Shown here: in pieces, positions 28,082 to 37,995 of the stretch
How the letters are laid out: each line of letters opens with the position of its first letter
How positions within the stretch are numbered: the first letter of the stretch is position 1
NCBI GenBank assembly: GCA_002722245.1
Contig: PBLA01000018.1
Location: forward strand, 110,940-174,939
Origin: Flavobacteriales bacterium
GTDB taxonomy: Bacteria; Bacteroidota; Bacteroidia; Flavobacteriales_C; GCA-002722245
Direction of reading: 5' to 3'
Length of the DNA stretch: 64,000 nucleotides
Made by a program: the position numbers and the translations under genes
The notes under the pieces: model-generated
The model's input: the letters and a program-made list of their open reading frames with translations, nothing else
Databases searched by the model: none
What the model was told of the DNA's origin: nothing

Positions 28082-30163
28082 TTATTTGTTAATATTAATT
28101 AATTCTTGAGTAATTAAATAAGCCTCATTTAACTCCACATCTTGATTTAAAGCATTTCTAATTCTTTGATTCCTATCTTTAGAATATTCACTTAGTTCTA
28201 TTATTTCTTTTTCAAATTCTGTATTTAATACCTTATATGAAGGATTTAACTTAGCTTTTAACAAATCTATTTTTGATTCTAATACTTTTCTCTTATTCAA
28301 AAACGCTTGATATTCTTTTAATGAAATAGGAATCTCAACATTTAAATTATCATAAATATTCATCAATTCTATGTTTAACTTTTTCAACTCTTTGAAAATA
28401 GAGTCATTTTTAATTCTTAATGAACTGCTCATTTTTAATTCATTAATAGGAAGTTTTTCTAATGGTGTGAAATTATAAATATTTTTATCTACTTTATCCG
28501 CCTGCAATGCTGTTGAATAATCAGATTCTTTATGAATTAAGCCATCATAGTAATAAGGAATTTTAATATCAGGCTTAATACCATTCTTTTGGTAAGTATT
28601 TAAATCAACTCCATAAATTTTACTAAGTGTTATTTTTGTATAACCTAAGTCTTCATTTGGACGTCCCTTTGGAAAAAGATTTTCAGTATAGGCTGTAGTA
28701 TCAAGTGGAATTATATTTTGTACTGTCGCTTTCCCATATGTTGTTCCACCTACAATTACGGCTCTGTTATAATCTTGTAAAATTTTACTTAATATTTCAG
28801 AAGCTGAAGCTGATGCTCCATTTACCATAACAGTCAATGGACCTGCATAAATGGAACCTCTATTTCTATCCTTTTTAACTCGCGGTTTATCATATTTTTT
28901 ATTCAATACAACAAAAGGACCTTCATCAATAAATATTCCGGCTAAATCTAACGCTTCCTTCAATGAGCCACCACCATTGTATCTTAAATCTAAGATAATA
29001 CCCTCAACACCTTCTTTTTGAAGTTTTATTAGTTCTTTGGCTACATCATTTGCACAACCTAAGCCAAATGAACCACCATAATCTGTGTAAAATCCAGGAA
29101 GTTCTATGTACCCAAATTTTGTATCCCCTTCAAGAATAAAACTGGAAATAATATTAGATTCGACCTCTGTTGATTCTTCTTGCAAATCAATTTTAAAAAC
29201 CTTACCATCATCAGACTTCAAAACCAATTCAACACCCCCCCCTTTAGCTTCCTTCAATATACTGTTTGCCTTTCGAACGGACATGGATGTCGTTTTTTTT
29301 GAGCTCCTGCCTTTTATTTTTATTTCTAAAACCTCATCTCCTACATGAATTTCTCCTGTCTTCCAAGCAGCTCCACCTGGCATTAAACTTGATACAACAA
29401 TAGTGCCTTCTTCATTATCCCCAAAAGACAGTCCAAAAGATATAATTTCTTTTGAAAGGGCATTCTGGAAATCTTCCTTTTTATTTTTAGAAAAATAACC
29501 TGAGTGCGGGTCAAACTGATGACCGATTGAATTTAAAAAAACATCTTGGAAGCCTAATAATCTTTGATTAAAATCTAATGACTTACGAGCTACTCTTTTA
29601 CTTAACCTTTCAGAAACTTCCTTTTGCACTTCCATTTGATTTGGAATTTTAAAAGAGTCTAATTCAACATAATCATAGCCAAAAAATAAATCTTTAAGAA
29701 CCATATGTTTGAGCACTTTCTCTACTCTATTTTTCTTATCAAATTTACTTACTGAACCATCAATAGTTTCAAATAAAGTCAGATTAAGAGGAACATTTAA
29801 ATTTAATTTTGATTCTAGAATTTTTGAAGAAATTGAATCAAATTCATTTACCCTAATAACATACATTTTTGCTGATTCCTCAACAAAATTGCAGTCTTTA
29901 GTAACTTTTAGTAATTGGGCTTGGTCTTCTTTTGTTAAAATAAAATTATACGGATCAAGACGTTGTAAAAAACTTCTTCTTACTTCATGTTTAAATGTCT
30001 TGTCAACTAATTTATCTTCAATATGAAAACGATTATAAATTGAATACATTAAATCTATCTTGTCACAGTAATCCTGAGCAAAACCAACTTTAATGAATCC
30101 AACAAAAACAAGAATTATATTTCTAAATTTAACCAGCATCTGGCTCGCCTTTTTGAAGAACAA
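28082..30163 (-). CDS. Tail-specific (C-terminal processing) protease, S41 family with PDZ domain
   Basis: PDZ-like GGAAWKTGEIHVGDEVLEIKI; GIILDLRYNGGGSLKEALDLAGIFI; catalytic VNGASASASEIL and YGKATVQ. Confidence 0.92.
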   Translation of the reverse strand: MFFKKASQMLVKFRNIILVFVGFIKVGFAQDYCDKIDLMYSIYNRFHIEDKLVDKTFKHEVRRSFLQRLDPYNFILTKEDQAQLLKVTKDCNFVEESAKMYVIRVNEFDSISSKILESKLNLNVPLNLTLFETIDGSVSKFDKKNRVEKVLKHMVLKDLFFGYDYVELDSFKIPNQMEVQKEVSERLSKRVARKSLDFNQRLLGFQDVFLNSIGHQFDPHSGYFSKNKKEDFQNALSKEIISFGLSFGDNEEGTIVVSSLMPGGAAWKTGEIHVGDEVLEIKIKGRSSKKTTSMSVRKANSILKEAKGGGVELVLKSDDGKVFKIDLQEESTEVESNIISSFILEGDTKFGYIELPGFYTDYGGSFGLGCANDVAKELIKLQKEGVEGIILDLRYNGGGSLKEALDLAGIFIDEGPFVVLNKKYDKPRVKKDRNRGSIYAGPLTVMVNGASASASEILSKILQDYNRAVIVGGTTYGKATVQNIIPLDTTAYTENLFPKGRPNEDLGYTKITLSKIYGVDLNTYQKNGIKPDIKIPYYYDGLIHKESDYSTALQADKVDKNIYNFTPLEKLPINELKMSSSLRIKNDSIFKELKKLNIELMNIYDNLNVEIPISLKEYQAFLNKRKVLESKIDLLKAKLNPSYKVLNTEFEKEIIELSEYSKDRNQRIRNALNQDVELNEAYLITQELININK

Positions 30164-30214
30164 AAATGCAACTTTAAAATCTTTTTACGAAATAAAAAAA
30201 TAAAAAATAAAATA

Positions 30215-30240
30215 AAAAAACAGTCAAATGACTGCTTTTA
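30215..30240 (-). terminator. Rho-independent terminator downstream of accA
   Basis: Minus strand AAAAGCAGTCATTTGACTGTTTTTTT. Confidence 0.75.
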
Positions 30241-30257
30241 AAAAATTGAATTTTATT

Positions 30258-31217
30258 TTAAACCTCTTCAGTATGTCCCATTGAGGCAAACTTCTTAATT
30301 CGAGCGGCAACTCTTTTCTTATCATCCATCTCCTTTAACTCTTTCAACGATTGAAGGATTGCCTGTTTAACATTTTCGTAGGCTTCCGAAGGATTAGCGT
30401 GTGCCCCTCCTATTGGTTCTTTGATTACACCATCAATTAACCCCAACTTCTTCATATCACTTGAGGTCAATTTCATCTTTTCTGCTGCTTCCTCTTTATG
30501 ATCCCAAGATCTCCACAAAATTGTTGAACAATTTTCAGGAGAAATAACTGAATACCAAGTGTTCTCCATCATAAAAACTCGGTCTCCCATACCTATTCCT
30601 AAAGCACCTCCAGAGGCTCCCTCACCAATAACCACACACACTAATGGCACCTTTAAGCGTGCCATTTCATAAAGGTTTCTTGCGATAGCTTCTCCCTGCC
30701 CTCTTTCCTCTGCTTCTAAACCTGGAAAGGCACCTGGAGTATCGATAAAACAAACAACAGGCTTATTGAATTTTTCCGCCATTTTCATCAACCTTAACGC
30801 CTTTCTATACCCTTCAGGATTAGGCATACCAAAATTTCTATACTGTCGCATTTTGGTATTAATACCCTTTTGCTGACCAATAAACATTACAGTTTCACCA
30901 TTGATAGCGGCCATACCTCCTACCATTGCCTTATCATCAGCTACAGTTCGATCACCATGCAGTTCTACAAAAGATCCTTCATCTGCTATATTTTCGATAT
31001 AACTTAAGGTATAGGGACGCTGCGGATGGCGGGATACTTGAACCTGCTGCCAAGGAGTCAAATTGGAATACAACTCTTTTGTCTTCTCAGCAATCTGCTT
31101 CTCAATATCATTAATCGTAGCAGAAACATCAACGTCTCCCTTATTTTGAACTTCTTTAATTTTGTCTAACTGCTCATTTAATTCAGCAATTGGTTTTTCG
31201 AAATCTAGGTAGATCAT
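30258..31217 (-). CDS. accA: Acetyl-CoA carboxylase carboxyltransferase subunit alpha
   Basis: [80 protein letters not shown]. Confidence 0.97.
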   Translation of the reverse strand: MIYLDFEKPIAELNEQLDKIKEVQNKGDVDVSATINDIEKQIAEKTKELYSNLTPWQQVQVSRHPQRPYTLSYIENIADEGSFVELHGDRTVADDKAMVGGMAAINGETVMFIGQQKGINTKMRQYRNFGMPNPEGYRKALRLMKMAEKFNKPVVCFIDTPGAFPGLEAEERGQGEAIARNLYEMARLKVPLVCVVIGEGASGGALGIGMGDRVFMMENTWYSVISPENCSTILWRSWDHKEEAAEKMKLTSSDMKKLGLIDGVIKEPIGGAHANPSEAYENVKQAILQSLKELKEMDDKKRVAARIKKFASMGHTEEV

Positions 31218-31349
31218 AACATAAATTTATAAAAGTAAAGATAAGAAAAAAGCAATCAGATGCTACAAGCAGTTCATAGGATTTACACGAGCATTAAATT
31301 TACCTCTCTGCTTAACAAAAGACTCCATACTTCTTACTAACTTTATCAT

Positions 31350-32162
31350 ATGCTCGTTTTTCCCAACGCAAAAATTAATTTAGGTCTAAATATTCTTTCA
31401 AGACGGCCAGACGGTTACCATAACATTGAATCTGTTTTTATCCCCATACCGATCAAAGACGCACTAGAAATTACGTTAAATACCGATCAAAAAACTAATT
31501 TTTCAAGTTATGGTATTGAAATTCCATCAGATGGAAAACCCAATTTAGTAGTAAGAGCTTGGGCATTACTTCGAGAGGACTTTAATATTCCGCATGTTGA
31601 TTTTGACCTTCTAAAAAACATACCGATAGGCGCTGGTCTAGGAGGTGGGTCTTCCAACGCAGCGGCTTGTATCAGAGGTTTAAATGAGTTATTCAACCTT
31701 AAACTAAGTGAAGATAAACTTCTTAAATTAGCAAGTAAGCTTGGTGCGGATTGTGCCTTTTTTGTACAAAACAAACCTGTTTTTGCGCAAGGAATAGGGA
31801 ATCAATTTAATCCTATCAATATTAATTTATCGCAATATCACTTTGTTGTTATATTCCCCAATATTCATGTTTCTACCCCTGAGGCTTATAAGCATGTTAC
31901 ACCATCAGAACCTCAAAAAAATATCACAGACATCTTAAAACAACCTCTCCAAACTTGGAAAAGTGAATTAAAAAACGACTTTGAACCATCTGTTTTTAAA
32001 CAATATCCTAAAATTGCTGATGTAAAAAATGCACTTTATAATGCAGGTGCTCTTTATGCCTCAATGAGTGGAAGTGGCTCTACACTTTTTGGCATCTTTA
32101 AAACAGCACCAGGAGCTGATTTTAATCAGTATGGGAAAGTATGGTCATTCAAAGGCGAGTAA
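31350..32162 (+). CDS. ispE: 4-diphosphocytidyl-2-C-methyl-D-erythritol kinase
   Basis: PNAKINLGLNILSRRPDGYHNIESVFIPI; IPIGAGLGGGSSNAAACIRGLNELF; ASMSGSGSTLFGIF. Confidence 0.96.
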   Translation: MLVFPNAKINLGLNILSRRPDGYHNIESVFIPIPIKDALEITLNTDQKTNFSSYGIEIPSDGKPNLVVRAWALLREDFNIPHVDFDLLKNIPIGAGLGGGSSNAAACIRGLNELFNLKLSEDKLLKLASKLGADCAFFVQNKPVFAQGIGNQFNPININLSQYHFVVIFPNIHVSTPEAYKHVTPSEPQKNITDILKQPLQTWKSELKNDFEPSVFKQYPKIADVKNALYNAGALYASMSGSGSTLFGIFKTAPGADFNQYGKVWSFKGE

Positions 32163-32319
32163 AAAATTATATTACAAGCATACACAGAGTAGCATATCCA
32201 GTTCATTTAACGCATCTCAACAACCTCCCATCGATATGAACATTATACTAACACCACTATTTAACACGTTGTGTAAAATACCTCATCAACACTAACGACT
32301 AATTCCCTATTTTTGAAAC

Positions 32320-33852
32320 ATGGAAGAGTTTGGAGCACAATCAAAAAAGTCGAGAAGAACGAGAAAAATTACCAATGAGCAACTTATTGCCGAACATGGT
32401 AAAATCCCGCCTCAGGCCTTAGATTATGAGGAAGCAGTCATTGGGGCTATGATGGTAGAGAAAGATGCTTTAACAGAAGTTATTGATATTCTTAAACCAG
32501 ATTCCTTTTATAAAGATGCTCATCAAAAAATATACAGTGCCATTCAAGGACTTTTCCAAAGAAGTGAGCCTATCGATCTACTTACTGTAAAGACAGCTTT
32601 AGAAAAAGAAGGTCATTTAGAACTGGTTGGAGGACCAGCTTACATCGCCAAACTTACTTCTCGTATTGCATCAGCAGCAAATATTGAAGAACATGCTCGT
32701 GTTATTGCTCAAAAATATATTCAACGTGAGTTAATTCGAATATCTTCCGAAATCATAAAAGACTCTTTTGATGAAACCTCAGATGTATTTGATATTCTTG
32801 ATCATGCAGAACAAAAATTATTTCAAGTAGCACAAGGGAATATTAGGAAAAGTCATGATACAATGGCCTCTTTAATCCTGGCTGCAAAGGAACAAATAAA
32901 AAAAGCTGGTGAAACAGGCGACGGTATGAGTGGTGTTCCATCTGGATTCACACGTTTGGATAAATTAACCTCTGGATTTAAGGGATCTGAGCTACTCATT
33001 CTTGCTGCGCGTCCAGCTATGGGAAAAACCGCACTTGTTTTAAGTATGGCTCGTAACATCATCATTGACTACAAATTACCTGTAGCTATCTTCTCACTAG
33101 AAATGTCTGCATTGCAAATGGTCATGAGAATGGTCGCCAATGAATCCGGATTAGAGCAAGAGAAACTCAAGAAAGGAAATTTGGCACAACATGAATGGGA
33201 ACAACTAAATGCCAAGGTTGCTGCCCTCTCAGAGGCTCCATTATTTATTGACGACACACCAGGTCTTTCTGTATTTGAATTAAGAGCAAAAGCGAGAAGA
33301 CTTAAAGCTCAACACGATATTCAAATGATTATCATTGACTATTTGCAGTTAATGAATGCAGGAGGAAAAGATGGAGGAAATCGTCAAGAGGAAATATCAA
33401 TTATTTCTCGATCCCTAAAAATCATTGCAAAAGAGCTAAGTGTTCCAGTAATTGCACTCTCTCAATTATCACGAGCAGTAGAAACAAGAGGTGGTGATAA
33501 ACGACCTCAGCTTTCCGACTTAAGAGAATCTGGAGCTATTGAGCAAGATGCCGATATGGTTATGTTTATATACCGCCCTGAATATTATGAAATTACTGAA
33601 GATGCGGATGGAAACTCCACGATTGGGCTAACAGAAATCATTGTAGCAAAACACAGAAATGGGGCTTTAGAAAATATTCCACTTAGATTTCAAGGAAAAT
33701 ATGGCCGATTTATCGACTGGGAAAAAGATGGCTTCTCCGATTTTGGAGGAGCTCCAGAAATGATGGATGAACCCGAAGTATTTAATCCGCATACTACCGT
33801 AATAAAAGGATCTCGAATGAACGACATGCCTACAGATGACCTGCCATTTTAA
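32320..33852 (+). CDS. dnaB: Replicative DNA helicase DnaB
   Basis: PPQALDYEEAVIGAMMVEKDAL; LILAARPAMGKTALVLSMARN; IDYLQLM; ALSQLSRAVETRGGDKRPQLSDLRESGAIEQDAD. Confidence 0.98.
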   Translation: MEEFGAQSKKSRRTRKITNEQLIAEHGKIPPQALDYEEAVIGAMMVEKDALTEVIDILKPDSFYKDAHQKIYSAIQGLFQRSEPIDLLTVKTALEKEGHLELVGGPAYIAKLTSRIASAANIEEHARVIAQKYIQRELIRISSEIIKDSFDETSDVFDILDHAEQKLFQVAQGNIRKSHDTMASLILAAKEQIKKAGETGDGMSGVPSGFTRLDKLTSGFKGSELLILAARPAMGKTALVLSMARNIIIDYKLPVAIFSLEMSALQMVMRMVANESGLEQEKLKKGNLAQHEWEQLNAKVAALSEAPLFIDDTPGLSVFELRAKARRLKAQHDIQMIIIDYLQLMNAGGKDGGNRQEEISIISRSLKIIAKELSVPVIALSQLSRAVETRGGDKRPQLSDLRESGAIEQDADMVMFIYRPEYYEITEDADGNSTIGLTEIIVAKHRNGALENIPLRFQGKYGRFIDWEKDGFSDFGGAPEMMDEPEVFNPHTTVIKGSRMNDMPTDDLPF

Positions 33853-33868
33853 AATCAACCTTTTAAAA

Positions 33869-35227
33869 ATGAAAACAATACATGCCGATAACAAAAATTC
33901 AAAACTAAAGAATAATCCGCATGGTCAATTTTTTTCTCAATTTGATTTGTTTTCCATTTGTAAATGGAATGCCTTTGTTCTTTTCTTCTTATTTACCATA
34001 CTATGTAAGGCTACCTACATAATGATTCCGATGGATGATGTTCAAAAAAACCATTTAAAATCATACGGAATAGCCTATTATGCTTTAGAAAAGCGTATTG
34101 AAGTAGATTGGCTTTTAAATTACAGAGGCGGAGCTTTTGCACTTAAACTAAGTGACGATGTCTTAAAAGAATGCAAAGTAAGAGGTGTAACCTTCGAAAT
34201 AATAGCCGATATACAATACAATAAAATTATTACTGATATTACTCGTCCTGAAATTAATCAGGATGTTATGAAGTTGGAAAAAGCGCCTAAAATTGCGGTT
34301 TATTCACCAAAAAACAAACAACCCTGGGATGACGCTGTAACATTAGTAATGACCTATGCTGAGATCCCTTATGAAGTCGTTTATGATGAAGAAATCATAA
34401 ATGATGAATTAGCCGAATATGACTGGCTTCATCTTCATCATGAAGATTTTACGGGACAATACGGAAAATTTTGGAGTTCCTATAAAAATGTAGCATGGTT
34501 TCAAGAATATGTTCGTTTTAATGAAAGTTTAGCCGGAAAATTAGGTTTTAGTAAAGTATCCGAATTAAAATTAGCCGTAGCGTTGAAAATTAAATCCTTT
34601 GTGGCACAAGGTGGGTTCATGTTTGCTATGTGTGCCGCTACAGATTCGTATGATATTGCATTAGCCGCTCAAAATGTTGACATCTGTAAATCCATGTTTG
34701 ATGGAGATCCTAATGATCCGCAAATGCAGGATAAATTAAACTACCTCAATGGTTTTGCATTTAAAAACTATGTTCTTGAGGCTAACCAACACGTATATGA
34801 ATTCAGCTCAATAGATGCCACTAAAGATCATTATGATTTATTTCATCAAAAAGGAATAAAAGGTGATGTATTTACTTTATTTGATTTTAGCGCAAAATGG
34901 GATCCTGTACCCACAATGCTTTGCCAAAATCACACATCAGTAATTAAGGGATTCATGGGGCAAACAACTGCCTACAAAAAAGAACATCTTCGTTCCGATG
35001 TCCTCATAATGGGTGAAACAAAATCCGTTAATTCAGCTCGATACATCCACGGCGATTTTGGAAAAGGAACATGGACATTTTACGGTGGCCATGATCCGGA
35101 AGATCATACACACAGAGTTTCCGATCCGCCAACTGATTTAAACCTCTACCCTAACTCTCCGGGATATCGTTTAATATTGAATAACGTATTGTTTCCTGCG
35201 GCAAAGAAGAAGCAACGAAAAACTTAA
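33869..35227 (+). CDS. Bacteroidota 'asparagine synthetase B'-type conserved protein
   Basis: IMIPMDDVQKNHLKSYGIAYYALEKRIEVDWLLNYRGGAFAL, recalled as typical of this family. Start moved to the Met after the dnaB stop. Confidence 0.7.
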   Translation: MKTIHADNKNSKLKNNPHGQFFSQFDLFSICKWNAFVLFFLFTILCKATYIMIPMDDVQKNHLKSYGIAYYALEKRIEVDWLLNYRGGAFALKLSDDVLKECKVRGVTFEIIADIQYNKIITDITRPEINQDVMKLEKAPKIAVYSPKNKQPWDDAVTLVMTYAEIPYEVVYDEEIINDELAEYDWLHLHHEDFTGQYGKFWSSYKNVAWFQEYVRFNESLAGKLGFSKVSELKLAVALKIKSFVAQGGFMFAMCAATDSYDIALAAQNVDICKSMFDGDPNDPQMQDKLNYLNGFAFKNYVLEANQHVYEFSSIDATKDHYDLFHQKGIKGDVFTLFDFSAKWDPVPTMLCQNHTSVIKGFMGQTTAYKKEHLRSDVLIMGETKSVNSARYIHGDFGKGTWTFYGGHDPEDHTHRVSDPPTDLNLYPNSPGYRLILNNVLFPAAKKKQRKT

Positions 35228-35297
35228 TCTTTCATTCAACTCATATACCTTCTACCAGAAAAATTGAGGTGTAGGTTAAACCTACAGGCATAAAAAA

Positions 35298-35315
35298 GCC
35301 GCCCGGGAGGGCGGC
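35298..35315 (-). terminator. Strong Rho-independent terminator
   Basis: Minus strand GCCGCCCTCCCGGGCGGCTTTTTTA: 7-bp GC stem, 4-nt loop, then T run, just past the 35343 stop. Confidence 0.85.
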
Positions 35316-35342
35316 ACTAACAACTAAAAGCCAAAGTTAAAC

Positions 35343-35804
35343 CTACTTGCGGGAATTATAGACAACTAAGTCATCCGATTTATAACGAGCCTTGGTTACT
35401 TTTGATTCTAACCATAACTCGGTAAGTAGTCGCTCAATGTTAACTCCTTCCTTCTTAAAAGAAACGGATTTTGTAATCCAATCCAACGTTTTTGTTTCGG
35501 ATTTATTTTCTTCTAAGAGCGTCAAAATTTCCAATTTAGCGCTTTCCTTACTTGAAATTTCTTCTTCTGGGAATTCTCTGGCAACTTTTGTTAAATTATC
35601 AGTAAATTCCTTACCAGACAATAGATCTTTAACTCGAACTCTTGCAGAACCTTCTTCATTGTTTTCGTCCTTTTGTGTAGCCGAAAAACCTTTCCAAATA
35701 ATTTTACAAAACTTGTGTTTCTTTTTGCTGTCTTCCATTACAAGAATTCTACCATCTAAGTAATCAGTATCCTTAATAATTTCTTTTGCAGTAATTTGAT
35801 CCAT
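35343..35804 (-). CDS. Hypothetical cytoplasmic protein
   Basis: 153-aa ORF followed by a strong terminator; no recognised domain. Confidence 0.6.
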   Translation of the reverse strand: MDQITAKEIIKDTDYLDGRILVMEDSKKKHKFCKIIWKGFSATQKDENNEEGSARVRVKDLLSGKEFTDNLTKVAREFPEEEISSKESAKLEILTLLEENKSETKTLDWITKSVSFKKEGVNIERLLTELWLESKVTKARYKSDDLVVYNSRK

Positions 35805-35921
35805 TGTGTGTTAAATTTTATTTAATACAAATAAATAATGTTTTAGTCCACCGTGCAACACATTTTAGCCCAAAACTGTTTTTATAGCTATCAATAAGGT
35901 TATTTATTCGTTAAATACTAT

Positions 35922-37520
35922 TTAACTTTCAAGAACAAAATACGACCTTCTTCCCAACAACTTGATTATCAAGCAAATTGAAGCAACACCAAACAAGTAC
36001 GTCGTGGCCAAATTTAGACCAATTAACGAATTTAAAATGATCAGAAAAAGTGCAATACCGCCACATGTTAAGCAATAAATTAACTGAGAATTAACATGAT
36101 TAATATGATTGCATCCTGTTGCTAATGAACTCAGGATGGTTGTATCTGAAATAGGGGAACAATGATCACCAAGAACTGCACCCGATAATACGGAAGCAAC
36201 TGCAGCATAAAATATCTCGAGGTCAAATGTAGTAGTTGAATAAAACGATAAACAAACAGCAACAATAATTGGAATTAGTATACCCATTGTACTAAAACTT
36301 GATCCTGTGGAAAAAGCAATAATTGCTGCCAACACAAAGGTAATTGCAGGAATAAAATGAAAGGAAAGCTCATTGTTTTGGATCAAATGCCCCAAATAAG
36401 CACCCAATTGCAAATCAGTTAACACCGCGGTTAAGGCCCATGCAAGTACCAAAATTGCCATTGCGGAAAATAGCGATTTCATTCCATCCATAATCCAAAC
36501 AATATTTTTCTCAAGCCTATTCCTATTAAACAAACTGATAATGGTCACTACAGCAAGAAAAGCTCCGCTTCCCCAAATTAATCCCTTGTAACAGTCCCCA
36601 GTTTGAATTGCTGCAATAAGCCCCCCTTCTCTTTTTCCTGTACTATATATTCCTAACAAAGTGACAAACAACAAAATTACAATTGGAATAACAGCCCAAA
36701 TTGCTTTGATTGATTTTGCTTCTTCATCCTCTATTTTTTGATCGATCAATTGAACATCCTTTTCAAACTGTAGCATCGGACCAAAGTCTTTCTGGCTTAA
36801 AATCAATACCAGAATAAATCCTAAAATCACTAAAGGATAAAAAGAGTAACCAACAGAATGAATAAAGACGCTAAAACCATTTTCCATTCCTGGATATGGA
36901 GCTTCACTAATGGCATCTCCGATTAATTGTATTTCATATCCAATCCATGTTGAAACTATCGCTATACTAGCTATTGGCGCAGCCGTTGCATCCACAATAA
37001 ATGCTAATTTTTCCCGAGAAATCTTAAACCTATCGGTAATTTTCCGCATCGTATTACCCACAACCAATGTATTCGCATAATCATCAAAAAACACAACAAA
37101 ACCTAAAAAATACGTAATTAAAAGAGCTGACTTTTTTGATTTGGCATATCTACTTAACCAAAGAACAAGTCCATTAAATGCCCCCATTTTAGTCATCACA
37201 TGAATACCAGCTGATATAAGGAGTGAAAACAATAGTATAGACGCATGGTCTTTGTTGGCCAATGCTTGAAGTAGGTAATGATCAAAAACATGATCAAGAC
37301 CAAAAGCAAAGGAGTTTGACTGATCAGAAAACGAAAAAATAAAGGCCCCTGTAACCACTCCAATAAGCAAGGAAAGAATAACCTGTTTTGAAATGACTGC
37401 TAATACAATTGCAAACAAGGCAGGTATTAGGCCATACCAACCAAACTCAACTCCTCCATTACCTTGAGCATATATAGCTGGAGAAAACAAAACCATGAAA
37501 ATAATCGCTATCTTTCTCAT
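35922..37520 (-). CDS. NhaC-type Na+/H+ antiporter family protein
   Basis: Polytopic; LGFVVFFDDYANTLVVGNTMRKITDRFKISREKLAFIVDATAAPIASIAIVSTWIGYEI; GDHCSPISDTTILSSLATGCNHINHV. Confidence 0.92.
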   Translation of the reverse strand: MRKIAIIFMVLFSPAIYAQGNGGVEFGWYGLIPALFAIVLAVISKQVILSLLIGVVTGAFIFSFSDQSNSFAFGLDHVFDHYLLQALANKDHASILLFSLLISAGIHVMTKMGAFNGLVLWLSRYAKSKKSALLITYFLGFVVFFDDYANTLVVGNTMRKITDRFKISREKLAFIVDATAAPIASIAIVSTWIGYEIQLIGDAISEAPYPGMENGFSVFIHSVGYSFYPLVILGFILVLILSQKDFGPMLQFEKDVQLIDQKIEDEEAKSIKAIWAVIPIVILLFVTLLGIYSTGKREGGLIAAIQTGDCYKGLIWGSGAFLAVVTIISLFNRNRLEKNIVWIMDGMKSLFSAMAILVLAWALTAVLTDLQLGAYLGHLIQNNELSFHFIPAITFVLAAIIAFSTGSSFSTMGILIPIIVAVCLSFYSTTTFDLEIFYAAVASVLSGAVLGDHCSPISDTTILSSLATGCNHINHVNSQLIYCLTCGGIALFLIILNSLIGLNLATTYLFGVASICLIIKLLGRRSYFVLES

Positions 37521-37538
37521 TAATAGAACGAATATAAT

Positions 37539-37979
37539 ATGATTTATCGATTGAACTTTTTTTTCGTTTCTGTTTTATTTTTTGGATGTACATCCACATC
37601 GAAAGATAATGATCTCATTTTTGAAAATTATACATTCTTTAATCTCTCCATTCAGGATTCTATTCAGTGTATTCAACTTGGATATGAATACGTGGATGAA
37701 AGAAACACCCTGTCCTTAAAAGATATTAAACACGAATTGGTGGATGATACACCTGCCAAAGTAAAACTTAAAGGAAAGTTGATTGCTATTAAAAATGAAT
37801 CTCTATTTCTTGATTTAGGTAATGACACTGTGAATGGAACTTGTGGCTTTAATTTTGGTTCCTTATACCCTTTTTTGAACCATATTGTAATTGCGCAAGG
37901 TGTCATAAGTATTCACCCTAAAACACTATTTAAAATAAAGGGGTTGCTCGTTATGGACATTTCAAAAAAAACTCAATAA
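37539..37979 (+). CDS. Hypothetical lipoprotein
   Basis: Signal with lipobox-like VSVLFFGCTSTSKD. Confidence 0.5.
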   Translation: MIYRLNFFFVSVLFFGCTSTSKDNDLIFENYTFFNLSIQDSIQCIQLGYEYVDERNTLSLKDIKHELVDDTPAKVKLKGKLIAIKNESLFLDLGNDTVNGTCGFNFGSLYPFLNHIVIAQGVISIHPKTLFKIKGLLVMDISKKTQ

Positions 37980-37995
37980 TCTCAAGCCCTTAATT

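Noticed and set aside
30190-30220. A-rich low-complexity run
   Set aside because: Simple AT-rich intergenic sequence adjoining the accA terminator; not a tandem repeat of note.
32068-32295. 75-aa ORF overlapping the ispE 3' end and the dnaB upstream region
   Set aside because: Out of frame with ispE for its first part and without recognisable features.
33836-33868. Upstream extension of the 33836 ORF (MTCHFKINLLK)
   Set aside because: Overlaps the dnaB C-terminus; the Met at 33869 after the dnaB stop is the more likely start.
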